DNA of 32,327 nucleotides from Prochlorococcus sp. AG-409-B05 (GTDB taxonomy: Bacteria; Cyanobacteriota; Cyanobacteriia; PCC-6307; Cyanobiaceae): positions 1 through 32,327 of the forward strand of contig QCJK01000018.1 of the NCBI GenBank assembly GCA_003216075.1. Reading direction: 5' to 3'. The position numbers and the translations under genes are program-made. Below the pieces are notes generated by a model. That model saw only the letters and a list, made by a program, of their open reading frames with translations, made no database searches and was not told the DNA's origin. Positions within the stretch are counted from its first letter, which is position 1. Each line of letters begins with the position of its first letter. Shown here piece after piece: positions 27,570 through 32,327 of the stretch.

Positions 27570-28153
27570 TAGAGTCTCAGAGTTTTAGCATGATCAATTA
27601 ATTCCTTTACACAATAAAGACTAATAAGTTCTATATTATTTTCTCTCATTGCCAAATCAGCACCTTCCTGCCTGTCTACAATTGCCACAACTCTATTAAC
27701 AATATATCCCGCATTTCTCAGCTGTTTAACTGCTTGAAGAGAAGATCCACCTGTAGTAACTACATCCTCTAAAACTGTCACCACTGAGCCAATATCTGGC
27801 AGTGGGCCCTCCAACCATGCACCAGTTCCATAGCCCTTAGCCTGTTTTCTAACAATAAGTGCATCTAAGTCTCGATCTTGTTGAGAGGCAACAATCGAGA
27901 CCCCACTCACAAGTGGATCTGCACCAAGAGTTAATCCTGCAACAGCAGATGAATCTAATTCCACATGATCAAGCATACAAACACTCAACAAAGACAACCC
28001 TCTGCCACTCAACGAGACAGGCTTGCAATTGACATAATGCTTACTTTTCTTGCCTGAGGAAAGAGTGAAATCTCCAAAGCAATAAGCTTTGGTAGCAAGA
28101 AGGTTTAGCAACTTGGTCTTGCAAGCGTCTTTATGAGGAGGGACAGAACTCAT
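27569..28153 (-). CDS. pyrE: Orotate phosphoribosyltransferase PyrE
   Basis: Joins orotate to PRPP to form orotidine monophosphate, a step of pyrimidine synthesis. From ATG 28153 it has 194 residues, the usual length; a TTG at 28177 would add eight residues, but a GGAG site lies six bases before the ATG. The PRPP-binding motif is [15 protein letters not shown], preceded by [16 protein letters not shown], and the N-terminal part has [16 protein letters not shown]. These are clear family marks. The next gene, ygfZ-like, starts at the stop codon. Confidence 0.94.
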   Translation of the reverse strand: MSSVPPHKDACKTKLLNLLATKAYCFGDFTLSSGKKSKHYVNCKPVSLSGRGLSLLSVCMLDHVELDSSAVAGLTLGADPLVSGVSIVASQQDRDLDALIVRKQAKGYGTGAWLEGPLPDIGSVVTVLEDVVTTGGSSLQAVKQLRNAGYIVNRVVAIVDRQEGADLAMRENNIELISLYCVKELIDHAKTLRL

Positions 28154-28159
28154 ATTGGA

Positions 28160-28163
28160 CTCC
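28160..28163 (-). promoter_or_regulatory. Shine-Dalgarno GGAG before pyrE
   Basis: On the minus strand GGAG lies six bases before the ATG at 28153. It supports that start over the upstream TTG at 28177. Confidence 0.5.
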
Positions 28164-28264
28164 ACATCATTGATCAATTCCCTATCTTGAACTTAATAGA
28201 ATGGATCATGATAAACAGCCTCTCCTTTCACTATCATTAAAAGTCATTCATAGATTAATTAACT

Positions 28265-28337
28265 GGGGGTCTAGCAATCTGGTGAATGCACCAAACTCAT
28301 AATTTGGCTAAGGCGAGTTCGATCCTCGCGACCCCCA
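28265..28337 (+). tRNA. tRNA-Met (anticodon CAT), elongator type or tRNA-Ile2
   Basis: A complete 73-base cloverleaf can be folded by eye. The acceptor is GGGGGTC with GACCCCC and discriminator A; the anticodon arm is CCAAA-CTCATAA-TTTGG; the T arm is GCGAG-TTCGATC-CTCGC. The CCA end is not encoded. The anticodon CAT fits elongator or initiator tRNA-Met, or tRNA-Ile with modified C34. The acceptor starts with a normal G-C pair, so it is not a typical initiator. The D arm is weak: three pairs, an A13-A22 mismatch, T at position 14 and C15 opposite G48 in place of the usual purine/pyrimidine order. The next gene starts 13 bases downstream. Confidence 0.9.
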
Positions 28338-28350
28338 TTCAACATTGTTG

Positions 28351-29640
28351 ATGCGACTGCTCATTCTCTTCATATTACTTGCACTCCCTGCATTCTTTGC
28401 AGCAGTAGAGACCGCTCTTTTAAGACTGAGACCAAGTCGTGTTCAAAGATTAGTGGAAGAGCAAAAACCAGGCGCAAAGGCTATAAATCGCCTGCAAAGA
28501 CGATTGCGGCGAGCATTGATGGTCTCGCAATTAGCTAGCACGTTGTCATTAATTGCTTTGGGCTGGCTTGGAAGAGGAATTAGCCAAAGATGGTGGCCTG
28601 ATGAAGACTCAGCAAGCCGTCTCTGGGATACAAGCCTTTTTCTATTAATTGTTTTATTGGCAACTCTACTAGCAGGATTACTCCCAAAAGCATTAGTGCT
28701 TAATCGACCTGAAGCTGCAGGCCTTCAATTAGCATCACTACTTGAAACTGTGATGCAGGCACTTGCACCATTAATCACTCTTATAGAAGCAATAGCATCA
28801 ATTCTCCTTCGTTTAGTTGGATTAAATACCCGCTGGGATGCTCTTGTCCCAGGGTTATCAGCAGGAGAGTTAGAAACCCTAATTGAAACTGGCGGAGTAA
28901 CCGGACTTCAACCAGATGAGAGGAACATTCTTGAAGGAGTATTCGCTCTCCGCGACACTCAAGTACGGGAAGTAATGGTTCCTCGTTCAAGGATGGTGAC
29001 CCTACCAATAGATGTTCGTTTTGCTGAACTAATGAAAGAGGTTCACCGTACTAGACACGCTCGCTTTCTTGTAATTGGCAAATCGCTTGATGACGTTCGT
29101 GGTTTATTAGATCTAAGACAACTTGCTGAGCCAATATCAAAAGGAGTCATGGAGGCTAATACTCCCCTAGCACCATATCTACAACCAGTTCCAATGGTTC
29201 TAGAAACAAGCAATTTATCGGAATTATTGCCAATCCTTCGAAATAGGCAACCTTTGTTAGTTGTTGTTGACGAGCATGGAGGAACTGAAGGACTTGTAAC
29301 TGTTTCAGATTTAACTGGAGAAATTGTTGGTGATGAAATACAGGCTGACATTGATGCTCCTGAACTACAAAAAATCGAAGATCAACCTGGGAAATGGCTA
29401 ATAGATGGAGACCTGGAAATCATTGAACTGAATCGTCAATTAAATCTTGAATTACCAGAAGCTGATGATCACCATACACTTGCTGGATTTTTACTAGAAA
29501 AGCTTCAACATGTTCCTTCTTCTGGAGAGGTACTTTTACACCAAGACATCAAATTTGAAATCATTGAGATGAGAGGGCCTCGAATCCAACGCGTGAGGTT
29601 AACCTTATCTACAGAAAATTCCGCGCTTAATAATCGATAA
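28351..29640 (+). CDS. CBS-domain membrane protein of the CNNM/CorC family
   Basis: A predicted inner-membrane transporter or regulator of the CNNM/CorB/HlyC family, linked to magnesium or cobalt handling. From ATG 28351 it has 429 residues; the TTG at 28345 gives two more. The N-terminal DUF21 membrane domain has about three or four helices (LILFILLALPAFFAAVETALLRLRPSRV, ALMVSQLASTLSLIALGWLG, LLIVLLATLLAGLLPK, LLETVMQALAPLITLIEAIASILLRLVGL). Two CBS domains follow, from VREVMVPRSRMVTLPID onward and through LLVVVDEHGGTEGLVTVSDLTGEIVGDE. A C-terminal CorC/HlyC domain begins at GKWLIDGDLEI. It starts 13 bases after the tRNA, so it may be transcribed with it. Ion specificity is unknown. Confidence 0.87.
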   Translation: MRLLILFILLALPAFFAAVETALLRLRPSRVQRLVEEQKPGAKAINRLQRRLRRALMVSQLASTLSLIALGWLGRGISQRWWPDEDSASRLWDTSLFLLIVLLATLLAGLLPKALVLNRPEAAGLQLASLLETVMQALAPLITLIEAIASILLRLVGLNTRWDALVPGLSAGELETLIETGGVTGLQPDERNILEGVFALRDTQVREVMVPRSRMVTLPIDVRFAELMKEVHRTRHARFLVIGKSLDDVRGLLDLRQLAEPISKGVMEANTPLAPYLQPVPMVLETSNLSELLPILRNRQPLLVVVDEHGGTEGLVTVSDLTGEIVGDEIQADIDAPELQKIEDQPGKWLIDGDLEIIELNRQLNLELPEADDHHTLAGFLLEKLQHVPSSGEVLLHQDIKFEIIEMRGPRIQRVRLTLSTENSALNNR

Positions 29641-29667
29641 TCTCATCCAAACCACTATGTCACTGAA

Positions 29668-30672
29668 ATGAAAACCCCAATGATTCCCGTGAAGGTTGGG
29701 GTAATAGGAATCGGCAATATGGGCTGGCATCATGCCCGAGTCCTTAGCCTTCTTAGGGATGCTGAGCTAGTAGGAGTAGCAGATCCTGACCCTATGCGAG
29801 GAAAACTGGCTACTGAGCAATTTGGCTGCCGCTGGTTTGAGGACTATCAAAGTATGTTGTCCGAAGTAGAAGCAGTATGTATTGCTGTTCCTACTCTTCT
29901 TCATCATCAAGTGGGATTGGCATGTCTTGAAGCTAAACAACATGTGCTAATAGAAAAACCTATTGCCGCAAGTCAAGATGAAGCCTCTGCATTAATTAAA
30001 GCTGCAGCAAAAGCAGGCCGATTACTTCAAGTTGGTCATATTGAAAGATTTAATCCAGCTTTTCGAGAGTTAATAAAAGTAGTGGCGAATGAAAAAGTTG
30101 TTGTTCTAGAAGCTCGCCGCCATAGCCCACATGCAGACCGTGCCAATGATGTTTCAGTAGTTCTTGACTTGATGATTCATGATCTGGATTTAGTACTTGA
30201 ATTAGCAAATGCACCGGTAGTGCGTTTAGCAGCTGTAGGAGGTAGAAGTGGAGAAGGACCTATCGATTATGTAAATGCAACCCTTGGTTTTAACAATGGC
30301 GTTGTTGCCAGTTTAACTGCGAGCAAAATGAGTCATCGCAAAATTCGTAATCTCAGCGCCCATTGCCTAGGAAGTCTAGTTGAAACCGATTTCCTCAATC
30401 ACACACTAAATATTCATCGCCGCGCACATGAGTGGTATTCAGCAGATCATGGGGAATTGTTGTATCGGAATGATGGCTTTATTGAAGAAGTTAGTACAAC
30501 CTCAATTGAACCACTTTATGCAGAACTTGAGCATTTCCTACAATGCGTTCGAGGCCGCGAAACACCTGCCGTTGATGGGGAGCAAGCCTCAAGAGCGTTA
30601 AGATTGGCTGACCTCATAGAACATGCTGTAGAGCATCCTGGCAGCGGATTGTCGCTAACACAGGCAATATAA
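29668..30672 (+). CDS. Gfo/Idh/MocA family oxidoreductase
   Basis: An NAD(P)-dependent sugar or sugar-nucleotide oxidoreductase of 334 residues. The Rossmann motif is VGVIGIGNMGWHHARVL (from residue 9), the motif EKPIA includes the conserved lysine (LIEKPIAASQDEA), and the second half reads GHIERFNPAFRELI and then VVLDLMIHDLDLVLELA, which is typical of the MviM/WlbA branch. Such enzymes often act on nucleotide sugars for surface polysaccharides, and a glycosyltransferase gene follows downstream; the specific substrate is not inferable. It starts 27 bases after the CBS protein. Confidence 0.88.
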   Translation: MKTPMIPVKVGVIGIGNMGWHHARVLSLLRDAELVGVADPDPMRGKLATEQFGCRWFEDYQSMLSEVEAVCIAVPTLLHHQVGLACLEAKQHVLIEKPIAASQDEASALIKAAAKAGRLLQVGHIERFNPAFRELIKVVANEKVVVLEARRHSPHADRANDVSVVLDLMIHDLDLVLELANAPVVRLAAVGGRSGEGPIDYVNATLGFNNGVVASLTASKMSHRKIRNLSAHCLGSLVETDFLNHTLNIHRRAHEWYSADHGELLYRNDGFIEEVSTTSIEPLYAELEHFLQCVRGRETPAVDGEQASRALRLADLIEHAVEHPGSGLSLTQAI

Positions 30673-30785
30673 AAACCGTTCAACCAAGATATCAACTGGC
30701 TTAATATTCCATCAACTAAATAGCATAGACAGAAGAAAACTGCTTATATTTTAGCCCACCTTTAATTAACTGGCTATCCGCCAAA

Positions 30786-31532
30786 ATGATGAGACTCCAT
30801 AGAAAAAAAAAGAAAAATAAACCCAGGCCTAGAGTAATGGGACTACCGATCAATCAAAGTGATGACTATCTTTCAGATGCAATTAAATTACATCAAAATG
30901 GTGGAGGGCAGATTGTCACATTAAATACTGAGATGGCAGTCATGTCAAGAAAAAATAAAGATCTTTATGAATCAATATGCAAGGCAGATATAGTTATCCC
31001 AGAGAGCATTGGTATATCTTTTGCATTAACATTAAAGGGTGTTCATAACAAAAAGACTCCTGGCATTGAAATCAGTTGGGAATTACTTCAATATGCAGAA
31101 AAAGAACAATGGATAATCGCACTGATTGGAGGGAGTAAAATAGTAAATGATAAATTACAAAAAAGACTTCTCAAAGAACTTCCAAAACTGCGAATAGGCA
31201 TAGCAGAGCATGGATATCATCCAAAAGCAGGTTGGCTAACCATAGAAAATAAGTTGAAATTCATTCAACCTGATCTTGTATTAATTGGCCTTGGAACACC
31301 TTTCCAAGAAATCTGGGCCATGAAAACAAGCCAAAACTCTAAAGGTTTATGGATAGGTGTTGGTGGAAGCTTTGATGTATGGGCAGACATAAAAAAGCGT
31401 GCACCTAAATGGGTACGTGCTTTTAACCTTGAGTGGCTCTTTCGAATGATCAAAGAGCCACAAAGACTTAGAAGATTTTTTGCATTGCCAAGCTTCGCGT
31501 TAGCGCTTATGAAGTCACTAAGGAAGTTCTAA
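30786..31532 (+). CDS. WecG/TagA/CpsF family glycosyltransferase
   Basis: A glycosyltransferase of the WecG/TagA/CpsF (GT26) family, 248 residues. It starts with a very basic stretch (RKKKKNKPRPR) likely to sit on the membrane surface. The domain shows VTLNTEMAVMSRKN, ADIVIPESIGISFAL, the glycine-rich ALIGGSK, VLIGLGTPFQEIWAM, and the C-terminal GVGGSFDVWADIKKRAPKWV followed by LEWLFRMIKEPQRLRRF, which are family hallmarks. It may add an amino sugar or mannosamine-type residue to a lipid-linked glycan in the envelope. The ATG at 30786 has a second ATG directly after it, so the start is ambiguous by one codon. Its stop faces psbK across 12 bases. Confidence 0.88.
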   Translation: MMRLHRKKKKNKPRPRVMGLPINQSDDYLSDAIKLHQNGGGQIVTLNTEMAVMSRKNKDLYESICKADIVIPESIGISFALTLKGVHNKKTPGIEISWELLQYAEKEQWIIALIGGSKIVNDKLQKRLLKELPKLRIGIAEHGYHPKAGWLTIENKLKFIQPDLVLIGLGTPFQEIWAMKTSQNSKGLWIGVGGSFDVWADIKKRAPKWVRAFNLEWLFRMIKEPQRLRRFFALPSFALALMKSLRKF

Positions 31533-31544
31533 CCCCAAGAAGGT

Positions 31545-31688
31545 TTAACGAAAACCAACGGCAGCCTGCCAAACAAAAACAAGGAGGAAGAAGAAAATCG
31601 GAATTAGTGGAAGCACGTCCACTGTTGGAGCAAAGACCTTATAAGCCTCAGGCAGTTCAGCCAACAAGTTGAGAGTCAAGGATGTCAT
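31545..31688 (-). CDS. psbK: Photosystem II protein PsbK
   Basis: A small thylakoid subunit of photosystem II near CP43. I translated it by hand from ATG 31688: 47 residues, beginning [20 protein letters not shown]. It then has [10 protein letters not shown] and one hydrophobic helix, and ends WQAAVGFR. The cleaved presequence and the AELPEAYxxFxPxVDVLPxIPxFF core are typical of PsbK. AGGG directly abuts the start codon, with no normal spacing. It lies 30 bases downstream of tgt on the same strand, so it is probably transcribed with it. Confidence 0.93.
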   Translation of the reverse strand: MTSLTLNLLAELPEAYKVFAPTVDVLPLIPIFFFLLVFVWQAAVGFR

Positions 31689-31718
31689 CCCTAAAATTTA
31701 ATTGACGTTTAAGGGACG

Positions 31719-32327
<609 letters not shown>

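Noticed and set aside
28204-28290. Small plus-strand frame from ATG 28204 before the tRNA
   Set aside because: It runs into the tRNA gene, has no ribosome site and no recognisable protein features.

Overview
The window looks like a chromosome segment of a marine picocyanobacterium, most likely a low-light-adapted Prochlorococcus. The evidence is direct: photosystem II genes (psbE-psbF-psbL-psbJ and psbK), the NDH-1 genes ndhC-ndhK-ndhJ, the chlorophyll magnesium-chelatase subunit chlD, a carotenoid oxygenase, AT-rich sequence, very tight packing, and no transposase, integrase, phage gene or CRISPR array. The genus and ecotype are inferences from gene content and protein style.

Layout. 1-4737: galE (minus, cut by the left edge), then hisS, a UDP-glucose 6-dehydrogenase of the animal/plant type, and a UDP-glucuronate 4-epimerase-like gene overlapping it by ATGA; the last two form a UDP-uronic acid module. 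4795-7146: divergent mtnA and mtnP, the first two steps of 5'-methylthioadenosine salvage, followed by a 31-bp perfect inverted repeat that ends this unit and the PSII unit facing it. 7256-9547 (minus): a PSII assembly operon, rubA-ycf48-psbE-psbF-psbL-psbJ. 9657-11342: ndhC-ndhK-ndhJ. 11344-14541: a YvcK/CofD-like protein (minus), then an ABC ATPase and an MCE-domain protein of a lipid transporter. 14565-17961: chlD (minus), folK and a Nudix hydrolase.

18007-21479: a DegT-type sugar aminotransferase and a thioredoxin/peroxiredoxin-like protein (minus), then fabI and hisB. 21555-26691: a carotenoid oxygenase, rdgB and a phosphohexomutase overlapping by ATGA (minus), and a TM0106-type RecB-like/RNase H-like nuclease. 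26700-28153 (minus): ygfZ-like and pyrE overlapping by TAATG. 28265-32327: a tRNA with anticodon CAT, a CBS/CorC-type membrane protein, a Gfo/Idh/MocA oxidoreductase, a WecG/TagA/CpsF glycosyltransferase, psbK (minus), and tgt (minus, cut by the right edge).

Most of the window is ordinary core genome. The observation that stands out is in psbE: the histidine that binds the cytochrome b559 heme is read as glutamine (CAA, 7942-7944), with further changes in the same region of PsbE and next to the heme histidine of PsbF, while both genes are otherwise intact. Other points of interest are the long perfect palindrome at 7162-7228, the apparent loss of catalytic residues in the RecB-like half of the nuclease at 25231-26691, and the eukaryote-like UDP-glucose dehydrogenase. 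I did not find a convincing new multi-gene system. No gene-free stretch exceeds 300 bases; the longest, 5908-6177, holds the divergent mtnA/mtnP control region.
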